Assembly: GCA_945872035.1 (NCBI GenBank)
Contig: CAMBYA010000024.1
Coordinates: forward strand, 1-14,210
Direction of reading: 5' to 3'
Length of the DNA stretch: 14,210 nucleotides
Source: Rhizobium sp. Q54
GTDB taxonomy: Bacteria > Pseudomonadota > Alphaproteobacteria > SMXS01
Part shown: piece after piece, positions 1-7,149 of the stretch
Numbering within the stretch: the first letter of the stretch is position 1
Layout of the letters: every line of letters begins with the position of its first letter
Position numbers and translations under genes: made by a program
The notes under the pieces: generated by a model
What the model was told of the DNA's origin: nothing
Database searches by the model: none
The model's input: only the letters and a program-made list of their open reading frames with translations

Positions 1-398
1 GTCATGTTGATGATGCGGCCGAAATTGCGCTCGCGCATGCCGTCGATCAGGTGGCGGCACATGTTGAACACCGAGGTCAGATCGACGTTGAGCACGTCGT
101 CCCACTGCTGCTTGGACATCTTGTGCAGCATGGCGTCGCGGGTGACGCCGGCGTTGTTCACCAGCACGTCGATCGGGCCCAGCTCGGCCTCGACGGCCTT
201 GATGCCTTCGGCGCAGGCGTCGAAGTCGCCCACGTTCCACTTGAATACCGAGATGCCGGTCCGCTGCTTGAATTCCGCGGCGGCTTCATCATTGCCGGCG
301 TAGTTCGCGGCCACCTTGTAGCCGGCGTTCTTGAGCGCGATCGAAACCGCTTCGCCAATACCTCGGGTGCCGCCGGTAACCAGCGCAACACGTGCCAT
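1..398 (-). CDS. phaB: Acetoacetyl-CoA reductase PhaB (partial, N-terminal 132 residues)
   Basis: NADPH-dependent short-chain dehydrogenase that reduces acetoacetyl-CoA to (R)-3-hydroxybutyryl-CoA, the second step of PHB synthesis. The gene runs off the left edge, so only the N-terminal half is present. The protein begins MARVALVTGGTRGIG, the SDR nucleotide-binding glycine motif at residues 9-15. NNAG follows at 81-84, and VTRDAMLHKMSKQQWD is typical of PhaB/FabG-type reductases. The catalytic Ser-Tyr-Lys residues would lie beyond the edge. The ATG at 398 has an AGGGAG ribosome site about 8 nt upstream. It lies 63 nt downstream of phaA on the same strand, presumably in one transcript. A FabG-like ketoacyl-ACP reductase is the alternative, but the phaA neighbour and the N-terminal sequence favour PhaB. 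Confidence 0.9.
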   Translation of the reverse strand, partial: MARVALVTGGTRGIGEAVSIALKNAGYKVAANYAGNDEAAAEFKQRTGISVFKWNVGDFDACAEGIKAVEAELGPIDVLVNNAGVTRDAMLHKMSKQQWDDVLNVDLTSVFNMCRHLIDGMRERNFGRIINM

Positions 399-461
399 CT
401 TGTCGTCTCCCTGGGTTCTTCGGGTTTTTGGTCTTTTACAGGTTTCTTGGTGGTATCCGGA

Positions 462-1637
462 TCAGTCGCGTTCGACGCAGAGCGCAATGCCCATGCCGCC
501 GCCGATGCACAGCGTCGACAGGCCCTTCTTGGCGTCGCGCCTGGCCATCTCGTGCAGCAGCGTCGTCAGCACGCGGGCGCCCGAGGCGCCGATCGGGTGG
601 CCGATGGCGATGGCGCCGCCATTCACGTTCACCTTCGACGTATCCCAGCCCATGTCCTTGTTGACGGCACAGGCCTGCGCGGCGAAGGCTTCGTTGGCCT
701 CCACCAGGTCGAGATCGCTGGCCTTCCAGCCGGCCTTCTCCAGCGCCTTGCGGCTGGCAGGGATCGGGCCAGTGCCCATGATCGCCGGATCGACGCCGGC
801 CTGGGCCCATGAGGCGACACGGGCCAGCGGCGTCAGGCCGCGGCGCTTCACTTCCTCACCCGACATCAGCACCAGCGCGGCGGCGCCGTCATTGATGCCG
901 CTGGCGTTGCCGGCGGTGATCGTACCGTCCTTGCTGAACGCCGGGCGCATGCCGGCCATCTTGTCCAACGCGGCGTCGTGGCGAATGTACTCGTCCTCGG
1001 CCACGACGACGTCGCCCTTGCGGCCCTTGATGGTGACGGGAACGATCTCGTCGGCAAACTTGCCGGCCTTCTGGGCAGCGGACGCCTTGTGCTGCGATGC
1101 AACGGCGAACTCGTCCTGCTGCTCGCGGGTGATCTGCCACTGCTTGGCCACGTTCTCGGCCGTGGTGCCCATGTGATAGCCGTTGAAGGCGTCCCACAGA
1201 CCATCCTTGATCATGGTGTCGATGAAGTTCAGGTCGCCCATCTTCACACCCGAGCGCAGATAGGCTGCGTGCTGGGCCTGGCTCATGCTCTCCTGGCCGC
1301 CGGCGACGATGATGTTGCCATCGCCGTTCTTGATCGCCTGGGTGGCGAGGGCGACCGTGCGCAGGCCCGAGCCGCACATCTGGTTGACAACCCAGGCCGA
1401 AACCTCCTTCGGGATGCCGGCATTCATGGATGCCTGGCGGGCCGGGTTCTGGCCCTGGCCGGCGGTAAGGATCTGGCCGAAGATCACCTCTTCCACATCG
1501 GCGCCGTCGACACCGGCACGCTTGAGCGCCTCGGTCATGGCTACCTGGCCGAGATAGTGGGCCGGAACGCTGCTCAGGGAGCCATTGAAGGAACCCACCG
1601 GCGTACGCGCGGCACTGACGATATACACCTCGGTCAT
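462..1637 (-). CDS. phaA: Acetyl-CoA C-acetyltransferase (beta-ketothiolase) PhaA
   Basis: Cytoplasmic biosynthetic thiolase that condenses two acetyl-CoA into acetoacetyl-CoA, the first step of PHB synthesis. From the start chosen here it has 391 residues, the usual length. All catalytic residues are visible: nucleophile Cys88 in [10 protein letters not shown], His347 in [16 protein letters not shown], and Cys377 in [11 protein letters not shown]. The start [15 protein letters not shown] is taken at 1637 because AGGGAG (1645-1650) then sits 7 nt upstream. An ATG at 1640 is too close (4 nt), and an in-frame GTG at 1661 would add residues the family lacks. phaB follows after 63 nt. Divergent from phaR, so probably under PhaR or shared promoter-region control. 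Confidence 0.96.
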   Translation of the reverse strand: MTEVYIVSAARTPVGSFNGSLSSVPAHYLGQVAMTEALKRAGVDGADVEEVIFGQILTAGQGQNPARQASMNAGIPKEVSAWVVNQMCGSGLRTVALATQAIKNGDGNIIVAGGQESMSQAQHAAYLRSGVKMGDLNFIDTMIKDGLWDAFNGYHMGTTAENVAKQWQITREQQDEFAVASQHKASAAQKAGKFADEIVPVTIKGRKGDVVVAEDEYIRHDAALDKMAGMRPAFSKDGTITAGNASGINDGAAALVLMSGEEVKRRGLTPLARVASWAQAGVDPAIMGTGPIPASRKALEKAGWKASDLDLVEANEAFAAQACAVNKDMGWDTSKVNVNGGAIAIGHPIGASGARVLTTLLHEMARRDAKKGLSTLCIGGGMGIALCVERD

Positions 1638-1705
1638 CATGCATCTCCCTGAAGCTGACACGCCGGGAAAGGCCGCGATTCGGGGCGCCGGCGGATGCGG
1701 CGGAC

Positions 1706-1734
1706 CTTATAGTGCAGCGCGGTAGAATCAAGCG
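1706..1734 (-). promoter_or_regulatory. Candidate phaA promoter
   Basis: On the minus strand a TATAAG hexamer (1706-1711) could be the -10 element of phaA, giving a leader of roughly 60 nt. A CTTG-containing stretch, CGCTTG at 17-bp spacing (1729-1734), is only a weak -35. The better hexamer TTGATT (1726-1731) is too close, at 14 bp. The same bases also read TATAGT on the plus strand (1708-1713), which could instead serve phaR, although no -35 accompanies it. This is motif reading only. Confidence 0.28.
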
Positions 1735-1752
1735 GTTTACCGGAAGTATCGC

Positions 1753-1780
1753 CTTGCGCGTTGCAACATGAACGCGCAAG
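1753..1780. promoter_or_regulatory. Perfect 10-bp inverted repeat, candidate PhaR operator
   Basis: CTTGCGCGTT (1753-1762) is exactly mirrored by AACGCGCAAG (1771-1780) across an 8-nt spacer. The palindrome GTTGCAAC (1760-1767) is nested inside, so the site is dense in TTGC/GCAA words. It lies between divergent phaA and phaR, 116 bp upstream of the phaA start, and covers the most upstream possible phaR ATG (1768). PhaR proteins of other alphaproteobacteria are known to repress their own gene and to bind TGC-rich palindromes. Assigning this site to PhaR is inference from position and composition. Confidence 0.6.
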
Positions 1781-1830
1781 ATGCTCAAAAGTTAGGCTCG
1801 CTTAAATTCTTGGTCCGAGGGGAAGAGTCG

Positions 1831-2460
1831 TTGAGGGAGCGTAAGATAGCAAAGGCACAGGAAACGCCGTCCGCCGATGACCAGGGCGCCGAAAAGGCCC
1901 CCATCGTCATCAAGAAATATGCCAATCGGCGGCTCTACAATACGGCGACGAGCAGCTATGTGACGCTCGATTATCTCCGCGAGATGGTGAAGAAGGGCGA
2001 CAACTTCGTCGTTTTCGACGCCAAGACCGGCGAGGACATCACCCGCTCGGTGCTCGCCCAGATCATCTTCGAACAGGAGTCGAAGGGCGAGAACCTGCTG
2101 CCCATCAACTTCCTGCGCCAGCTCATCCGCTTCTACGACGACACGTTGCAGGCGGCGCTGCCCAAATATCTCGACATGAGCATGGACCGGTTCACGCGCG
2201 ACCAGGAGAAGATGCGCGAGTACCTGGTGAACACATTCACGCCCAAGGCACCGCTCGCGCGCTTCGAGGACATGGCACGCCAGAACATCGCCCTGTTCGA
2301 GCGCATGTTCAACATGTTCTCTCCGTTCTCCGGGCAGCCCGACGCCGCTGAACAGACTCCGGCGAAACCCGCCAAGGAAAGCCCTGACGAATCGCTGGCA
2401 CAGGTCAAAGCCCAGCTCGACGCGTTGCAGAAACAGCTGGAACAACTTTCCAAGAAATAG
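1831..2460 (+). CDS. phaR: Polyhydroxyalkanoate synthesis repressor PhaR
   Basis: Transcriptional repressor that senses PHA granules and controls phasin, pha and its own gene. The diagnostic PHB/PHA accumulation regulator N-terminal DNA-binding domain covers about residues 26-86 (VIKKYANRRLYNTATSSYVT and on to IIFEQE). The PHB-accumulation domain (LPINFLRQLIRFYDDTLQAA) follows at about 90-130. The last 24 residues (LAQVKAQLDALQKQLEQLSKK) form a coiled-coil-like heptad stretch after a Pro/Ala-rich linker. The start is placed at TTG 1831, which has GAGGGG 8 nt upstream and gives 209 residues. The in-frame ATG at 1768 would give 230 residues but has no ribosome site and lies inside the inverted repeat at 1753-1780. 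Divergent from phaA. Function is secure; the start is less certain. Confidence 0.93.
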   Translation: MRERKIAKAQETPSADDQGAEKAPIVIKKYANRRLYNTATSSYVTLDYLREMVKKGDNFVVFDAKTGEDITRSVLAQIIFEQESKGENLLPINFLRQLIRFYDDTLQAALPKYLDMSMDRFTRDQEKMREYLVNTFTPKAPLARFEDMARQNIALFERMFNMFSPFSGQPDAAEQTPAKPAKESPDESLAQVKAQLDALQKQLEQLSKK

Positions 2461-2491
2461 TCGATAAACCCTACTATTGGTTGTGGTTTAC

Positions 2492-2514
2492 GGCCTCTGA
2501 ACATACCAGAGGCC
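2492..2514 (+). terminator. Hairpin downstream of phaR, possible terminator
   Basis: GGCCTCTG (2492-2499) pairs perfectly with CAGAGGCC (2507-2514) around a 7-nt loop, starting 31 nt after the phaR stop. No direct T-run follows; the nearest is TTTT at about 2528-2531. It would therefore be a weak intrinsic terminator, or an RNA-stabilising 3' hairpin. It is the only clear stem between phaR and the next gene. Confidence 0.4.
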
Positions 2515-2637
2515 ATCAGATACCCCATTTTCGGACCCAATTCGGGCCAAAATTGCTTGCACCTTGCGCCGTGAACGACTACCTCCCACCTGTTCGCTGG
2601 CACCGGGCAAGGATGTTTCGGGGCTCTCGGGCACGGC

Positions 2638-3297
2638 ATGAGTCGCCGTTCATGCGCTAACTACGCAGGGCAATACTCAGTAGTGAAGTTCTTTGACAGC
2701 ATCTGGCATGTCGCCGTCGCGTTCGTATTGTGCGCCGGTATCATGACGATCCCCGCCAGCGCGGGGCTTCACCACCAACCTCCCGTACAGTCCTGGGCCC
2801 AACACAGGTTCGCGGCATTGGAGACGTCTGTCGGCGCCCGGTTGCCGACCTCGCTCCATGAGCTCCTGGAGTTCGCCAACATTCCCCAGGCGGCGGACGA
2901 GCAGCAGTACTGCCTGGCGCAGGCAGTGTATTTCGAGGCGCGCGGCGAGCCGACCGAAGGCCAGGCCGCGGTCGCCCGGGTGATCCTGAACCGGGTCGGC
3001 GACGAGCGCTACCCCAGCACCATCTGCGGCGTGGTGTTCCAGAACCAGAAGAGCATGAACCAGTGCCAGTTCCACTTCGCCTGCGACGGCCTGTCCGACA
3101 GGCCGCACGATCCGGCGGCCTGGGATACGGCCAATCGCATCGCCTATATGGTACGTGAGAACTGGCTGCCGGACCCGATCGGCGATTCCAAGTACTTCCA
3201 CTCGGTTGCCGTCGGCAAGCCGGACTGGACCCGCAAGATGGTGCAGACCGCCCGTCTCGGCAGCCACCTGTTCTATGCGGAAAAGCGCAAGGACTGA
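2638..3297 (+). CDS. Secreted cell-wall hydrolase, SleB/CwlJ (Hydrolase_2) family
   Basis: Predicted periplasmic peptidoglycan-cleaving enzyme, probably a lytic-transglycosylase-type activity as in SleB. The core sits at residues about 92-215 and contains the family signature AQAVYFEARGEPTEGQAAVA, with the presumed catalytic Glu100. VILNRV, YPSTICGVV and KYFHSV follow, then a C-terminal GSHLFYA. A signal peptide is visible: a hydrophobic stretch WHVAVAFVLCAGIMTIPASA with likely cleavage after ASA (about residue 42). A GTG at 2683 would give a 204-residue protein with a compact 27-residue signal peptide. It is a credible alternative start, as neither codon has a strong ribosome site. Cys130, Cys143 and Cys149 could form disulfides in the periplasm. 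It stands alone, 177 nt after phaR. Such genes are common in alphaproteobacteria and do not imply sporulation. Confidence 0.85.
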   Translation: MSRRSCANYAGQYSVVKFFDSIWHVAVAFVLCAGIMTIPASAGLHHQPPVQSWAQHRFAALETSVGARLPTSLHELLEFANIPQAADEQQYCLAQAVYFEARGEPTEGQAAVARVILNRVGDERYPSTICGVVFQNQKSMNQCQFHFACDGLSDRPHDPAAWDTANRIAYMVRENWLPDPIGDSKYFHSVAVGKPDWTRKMVQTARLGSHLFYAEKRKD

Positions 3298-3385
3298 TCC
3301 TGCGCGTGTGCTGAATCCAATCTAGGCGGCGGTGGCGATTGGGGCTAGGCTGCGGCCCGAAACGCGCTGAACCGGACCGACGCCC

Positions 3386-4681
3386 TTGAAGATCGCCACC
3401 CTGCCCGCGGGCCTTGCCCTGCGCATACTGACCGCGTTCGGCTTCGGTTTCTTCCTGTCCATGTTCTGCCGCTCCAGCGGCAACCTGCTGAAAGGGCCGG
3501 TCCAGGGCGACCTGGGCCTGTCCGAGGCGACCATGGGCCTGACCTTCGGCACCGCCTTCTTCATCGCCTTCGGCCTGGCGCAACTGCCCATCGGGGTGCT
3601 GCTCGACCGCTACGATCCGCGCAAGGTTTGCGCGGGCATGCTGCTGGTCGCCGCCACGGGCACGCTGGTCTTCGCCTTTTCCCACACCGGCGGGCACATG
3701 GCGGCGGGGCGGGCGCTGATGGGCATAGGCTTCGCCGCCTGCATGATGTCGGCGCTGAAGACCTATTCCCTGTGGTTTCCGGTGAACAAGCTGCCCACCA
3801 TCAACGGCATCCAGTTCTCGGTCGGCATCCTGGGCTCGATCTCGGCCACCAAGCCGACCCAGTGGCTGCTGGAGGTGACCGACTGGCGCGGCATTAACCT
3901 CGCCATGGCGGCGCTGGCACTGCTGGCCGCCATCCTGCTGCTGACGATCGCGCCGAAGCACGGCTCGAAATCGTCGGGCGAGAGCCTGCTGAGCCAGATC
4001 AAGGGCATCGGCAAGGTCTATGGCGACGGCTATTTCTGGCGCACGACGCCGTGGGCGTTCACCTCCATCGGCATTTCGCAGGGCATCGGCACCCTTTACG
4101 TGATCTCGTGGTTGAAAGGCGCCGGCGGATTGAGCCTGTCCGGCGCCACCGACATCCTGTTCCTGATCGCCTTCGTGTCGATCTTCAACTACCTGCTGGT
4201 CGGCTACCTGATGGAATGGCTGGGCAAGCGCGGCTTCGGTCCCATGTCGATCCCCTATGCCGGCGTATTCCTCAGCATGGTGGCGATGGCGCTGATCATC
4301 GCGCTGCCCGGCGCGCCGCTGCTGTGGGTGTTCTGGGCGCTGTCCATCGGCTGGGCCAGCCTGACCGTCGCCAGCCTGGCGCGGGCGTTTCCGGTGCACC
4401 TGGCGGGCCGGGTCTACACCGGCTTCAACCAGATGAGCTTCCTGATGACCTCGATCATCCAGGTGGTCGTCGGCGGCCTGCTGGATTTCTACCCGCGCGT
4501 CGGTGCCGACGCGGCCCCCGACAGCTACCGGCTTGCCTTCGCCGCGGTGCTGGGGATACAGCTTCTCGGGGGGCTCTGGACCTTCGCCGCACGCCTGCTG
4601 CGCATCGGCGAGCAGACCATGATCGAACGGGAGAACGCGATGACCGAGCAGTCCGGGACCAAGCAGGCCGTCAATGTCTGA
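3386..4681 (+). CDS. MFS transporter
   Basis: Inner-membrane major facilitator superfamily permease of 431 residues with about 12 hydrophobic segments. MFS motif A is seen at residues 70-80 (GVLLDRYDPRK, after TM2), and a GRALMGIG motif B-like segment at 108-115. The N- and C-terminal halves are separated by the hydrophilic loop KHGSKSSGESLLSQIKG (191-207). The start is TTG at 3386. An in-frame stop lies at 3368-3370 and no ATG comes before residue 26, so TTG is the only start that keeps TM1; the ribosome site is weak (GGA at 3374-3376). The stop overlaps the next gene by 8 nt, so translation is probably coupled to the kinase. The substrate is unknown. Context suggests a carboxylic acid that is then handled by the kinase, dehydrogenase and ligase downstream. 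Confidence 0.88.
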   Translation: MKIATLPAGLALRILTAFGFGFFLSMFCRSSGNLLKGPVQGDLGLSEATMGLTFGTAFFIAFGLAQLPIGVLLDRYDPRKVCAGMLLVAATGTLVFAFSHTGGHMAAGRALMGIGFAACMMSALKTYSLWFPVNKLPTINGIQFSVGILGSISATKPTQWLLEVTDWRGINLAMAALALLAAILLLTIAPKHGSKSSGESLLSQIKGIGKVYGDGYFWRTTPWAFTSIGISQGIGTLYVISWLKGAGGLSLSGATDILFLIAFVSIFNYLLVGYLMEWLGKRGFGPMSIPYAGVFLSMVAMALIIALPGAPLLWVFWALSIGWASLTVASLARAFPVHLAGRVYTGFNQMSFLMTSIIQVVVGGLLDFYPRVGADAAPDSYRLAFAAVLGIQLLGGLWTFAARLLRIGEQTMIERENAMTEQSGTKQAVNV

Positions 4682-5735
4682 CCAGGACCTGTTCACCGGC
4701 ACCCAGCCGGTCTCGCCGGGCCGCGCCTTCGACATCGGCAAGCTGCAGGCGTTCATGGAAGAGCACGTCGCCGGCTTCAGCGGCAACCTGGACGCGCGCG
4801 AGTTCAGGGGCGGCCAGTCCAACCCGACCTACAGCCTGACCGCCGGCGGCAAGCGCTACGTCATGCGGCGCAAGCCGCCGGGGCAGCTGCTGAAATCGGC
4901 CCATGCCGTCGACCGCGAATACAAGGTGATGTCGGCGCTGGGCCAGACCGACGCGCCGGTGCCGAAGACCTACGCGCTGTGCACCGACGAGAGCGTCATC
5001 GGCACCTGGTTCTACATCATGGACCATGTGGACGGCCGCATCATCTGGGGCAATGACGTGCCGGACTCGAACCCCGAGGAGCGGGCGGCGATCCACGAGT
5101 CGATGATCGAAACCTTCGCCCGGCTGCACGCCGTGGACTACCAGGCCATCGGCCTCGGCGACTACGGCAAGCCGACCGACTACATCGCCCGCACGCTCAG
5201 CCGCTTCGTCGGCCAGTACCGGCTGGAGGAGACCACCAAGATCCCCGAGATGGACTGGCTGGCGGACTGGCTTCCGGCCAACATCCCGCCCGAGGAGCCG
5301 GCCACCATCGTCCACGGCGACTACAAGCTGGCCAACCTGGTGCTGCACCCGACCGAGCCGAAAGTGATCGCCATCCTGGACTGGGAGCTGTCGACCATCG
5401 GCCAGCCGCTCGCCGACCTGGCCGTCTACGCGCTCTACTATCGCCAGGGCGAGGATGTGCCCGGCGGCCTGCGGCACCTGCCGCTGAAGGAAATGGGCAT
5501 TCCCACCGAGGCGGAGATGCTGGCGCTGTATTGCAAGTATTCGGGCCGAAGCAGCGTGCCGCACTGGGAGTACTACCTGGCCGCCATGCTGTTCCGCCAC
5601 GCCCAGATCTCGCTGGGCATCCTGGCCCGCGCCCAGAAGGGCACCGCCTCGAGCGAGCACGCCATGATGATGGGCAAGCGCGCCTGGCCGCAGTCGAAGG
5701 CGGCCTACGATATCGCCCGGTCGCTGGCCGGATAA
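4674..5735 (+). CDS. APH-fold phosphotransferase, ACAD10/ACAD11 N-terminal-like
   Basis: Kinase-like protein of the aminoglycoside phosphotransferase fold, closest in pattern to the ACAD10/11 N-terminal domain subfamily rather than to drug-resistance enzymes. Visible motifs: the nucleotide loop FRGGQSNPTY (44-53); YVMRRKPPG (62-70) with the basic residues expected to contact ATP; the Brenner motif HGDYKLAN (214-221) with catalytic Asp216; and the metal-binding ILDWELSTIG (234-243) with Asp236. Length is 353 residues, typical for stand-alone bacterial members. In the human fusions and in bacterial LvaA this domain phosphorylates 4-hydroxyacyl-CoA; that activity is inferred here. It overlaps the MFS gene by 8 nt and precedes an acyl-CoA dehydrogenase by 129 nt. 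Antibiotic resistance is unlikely given the acyl-CoA context. Confidence 0.88.
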   Translation: MSDQDLFTGTQPVSPGRAFDIGKLQAFMEEHVAGFSGNLDAREFRGGQSNPTYSLTAGGKRYVMRRKPPGQLLKSAHAVDREYKVMSALGQTDAPVPKTYALCTDESVIGTWFYIMDHVDGRIIWGNDVPDSNPEERAAIHESMIETFARLHAVDYQAIGLGDYGKPTDYIARTLSRFVGQYRLEETTKIPEMDWLADWLPANIPPEEPATIVHGDYKLANLVLHPTEPKVIAILDWELSTIGQPLADLAVYALYYRQGEDVPGGLRHLPLKEMGIPTEAEMLALYCKYSGRSSVPHWEYYLAAMLFRHAQISLGILARAQKGTASSEHAMMMGKRAWPQSKAAYDIARSLAG

Positions 5736-5779
5736 CTGACGAAAACGCCAGTATCGCGCGAACCTTCATCCGTGCCCTT

Positions 5780-5799
5780 TTACCGTTAACAGCCGGTAA
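5780..5799. promoter_or_regulatory. Inverted repeat around the -35 element, candidate operator
   Basis: TTACCG (5780-5785) is mirrored by CGGTAA (5794-5799), with the 8-nt spacer holding the -35 hexamer TTAACA. A repressor bound here would block the promoter at 5786-5814. The right arm is also part of CGGTAACCG. No regulator gene lies next to it, so the binding protein is unknown. Confidence 0.45.
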
Positions 5800-5814
5800 C
5801 CGAGCGCCTATAGT
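5786..5814 (+). promoter_or_regulatory. Sigma70-type promoter for the acyl-CoA dehydrogenase gene
   Basis: TTAACA (5786-5791), a 17-bp spacer and TATAGT (5809-5814) match the housekeeping consensus at 5 of 6 positions in each box. The start site would be near 5821, leaving about a 44-nt leader before the ATG at 5865. It lies in the 129-nt gap between the kinase and the dehydrogenase, so the dehydrogenase-ligase pair can be expressed apart from the MFS-kinase pair. Downstream, GGCCT (5827-5831) pairs with AGGCC (5834-5838), a short dyad near the predicted start site. Confidence 0.55.
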
Positions 5815-5864
5815 GCCCGACGACCGGGCCTTCAGGCCGCCACCGTCCGACAGGGGAGACGATC

Positions 5865-7139
5865 ATGGATTTCACGATTCCGGCCGACATCCAGGCCAAG
5901 CTCGACGCGCTCGACGCCTTCATCGAGAAGGAGATCAAGCCGCTCGAGAACCAGGACGACAACATCCGCTTCTTCGACCATCGCCGCGAACATTCGCGCA
6001 CCGACTGGGACAATGACGGCCAGCCCAAGGAAGATTGGGAAGAGCTGCTGCGCGAGATGCGCCGCCGCGCCGACAAGGCCGGCCATCTGCGTTATGCGCT
6101 GCCCAAGGAAGTCGGCGGCGACGGCGGCTCGAACCTGGGCATGGCGATCATCCGCGAGCATCTGGCCAAGAAGGGCCTGGGCCTGCACAACGACCTGCAG
6201 AACGAAAGCTCCATCGTCGGCAACTTCCCGTTCGTGCACATGATGATGGCGTTCGGCAACAAGGAGCAGAAGGAGCAGTTCCTCGAGCCGTCGATCACCG
6301 GCAAGGCGCGCGTCGCCTTCGGCCTGACCGAGCCGGCCCACGGCTCCGACGCCACCTGGATGGAGACCACCGCCGTCCGCCAGGGCGACGACTGGATCAT
6401 CAACGGCGAGAAGATGTGGAACACCGGCCTGCATCACGCCACACACGACATGATCTATGCCCGCACCTCGGGCAAGGCCGGCGACGCCAAGGGCATCACC
6501 TGCTTCTTCGTGCCGACCAACTCGCCGGGCTTCAAGGTCGAGAAGTTCATGTGGACCTTCAACATGCCGACGGATCATGCCCACGTGACCCTGCGCAACG
6601 TGAAGGTGCCGCATTCGTCGATCTTCGGCGAAGAAGGCCTTGGCCTGCAGGTGGCGCAGACCTTCCTGCACGAGAACCGCATCCGCCAGGCCGCCTCGGG
6701 CGTCGGCGTCGGCCAGTACTGCATCAATGAATCGGTCGAGTACGCCAACAACCGCATCGTCTTCGGCAAGCCGATCTCGGCCAACCAGGCGATCCAGTGG
6801 CCGCTGGCCGAGCTGCAGACCGAGTGCGAGATGGTCCGCTGGCTGGTGCGCAAGACCGCGTGGGAGCTGGACAAGCACAACCACATGGAAGTGTCGGACG
6901 CCGTGTCCATGTGCAACTATCGTGGCAACCGGCTGGCCTGCGAGGCCGCCGACCAGGCGATCCAGACCCATGGCGGCATGGGCTATTCGCGCCACAAGCC
7001 GTTCGAGCACATCTACCGCCATCACCGCCGCTACCGGATCACCGAAGGCTCGGAAGAGATCCAGATCCGCAAGGTGGCCGGCTATCTGTTCGGCTTCCAG
7101 GGCCCGAAGAAGCAGGCCCGCCTGAAGGCCGCCGAGTAG
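5865..7139 (+). CDS. Acyl-CoA dehydrogenase family protein
   Basis: FAD enzyme that introduces a 2,3-double bond into acyl-CoA thioesters in a beta-oxidation-type step, 424 residues. Visible features: an extended N-terminal helical region with FFDHRREHSRTDW; the FAD/substrate segment FGLTEPAHGSD (152-162); NRIVFGKPI (296-304) in the C-terminal helical domain; QTHGGMGY (367-374); and ITEGSEEIQIRK (392-403). Glu394 falls where medium-chain enzymes carry the catalytic glutamate, so dehydrogenation is probably intact. AGGGGAGAC (5852-5860) is a strong ribosome site just before the ATG. It has its own predicted promoter at 5786-5814, and the ligase gene follows after 10 nt. Together with the upstream kinase it recalls the ACAD10/11 domain pair. 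Chain length and substrate are unknown. Confidence 0.93.
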   Translation: MDFTIPADIQAKLDALDAFIEKEIKPLENQDDNIRFFDHRREHSRTDWDNDGQPKEDWEELLREMRRRADKAGHLRYALPKEVGGDGGSNLGMAIIREHLAKKGLGLHNDLQNESSIVGNFPFVHMMMAFGNKEQKEQFLEPSITGKARVAFGLTEPAHGSDATWMETTAVRQGDDWIINGEKMWNTGLHHATHDMIYARTSGKAGDAKGITCFFVPTNSPGFKVEKFMWTFNMPTDHAHVTLRNVKVPHSSIFGEEGLGLQVAQTFLHENRIRQAASGVGVGQYCINESVEYANNRIVFGKPISANQAIQWPLAELQTECEMVRWLVRKTAWELDKHNHMEVSDAVSMCNYRGNRLACEAADQAIQTHGGMGYSRHKPFEHIYRHHRRYRITEGSEEIQIRKVAGYLFGFQGPKKQARLKAAE

Positions 7140-7149
7140 ACGGTAACCC

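Noticed and set aside
2465..2490. TAAACC...GGTTTA inverted repeat just after phaR
   Set aside because: Six-base arms with a 14-nt loop; weaker than the adjacent hairpin at 2492-2514 and not followed by a T-run.
2550..2568. Cluster of TTGC/TGC words upstream of the hydrolase gene, considered as a PhaR site
   Set aside because: The words are direct repeats without dyad symmetry, unlike the clean palindrome at 1753-1780; too weak to claim.
2133..2639. A 168-codon minus-strand open frame across the phaR 3' end and the gap before the hydrolase gene
   Set aside because: It mostly mirrors phaR codons, has no recognisable domain and no ribosome site; a by-product of GC-rich coding DNA.
3317..3342. 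CCAATC...GATTGG inverted repeat with a 14-nt loop between the hydrolase and MFS genes
   Set aside because: Short arms, a wide loop and no T-run or promoter boxes nearby; likely chance.
2741..4822. A very long (693-codon) minus-strand open frame opposite the hydrolase and MFS genes
   Set aside because: The plus-strand genes have clear families, whereas this frame gives low-complexity Arg/Gly/Gln-rich protein without motifs. Long antisense frames are common at this GC content.
4674..5735. Aminoglycoside-resistance phosphotransferase
   Set aside because: It has the fold's HGD motif, but the sequence pattern is of the ACAD10/11-like subgroup and the neighbours are acyl-CoA enzymes.
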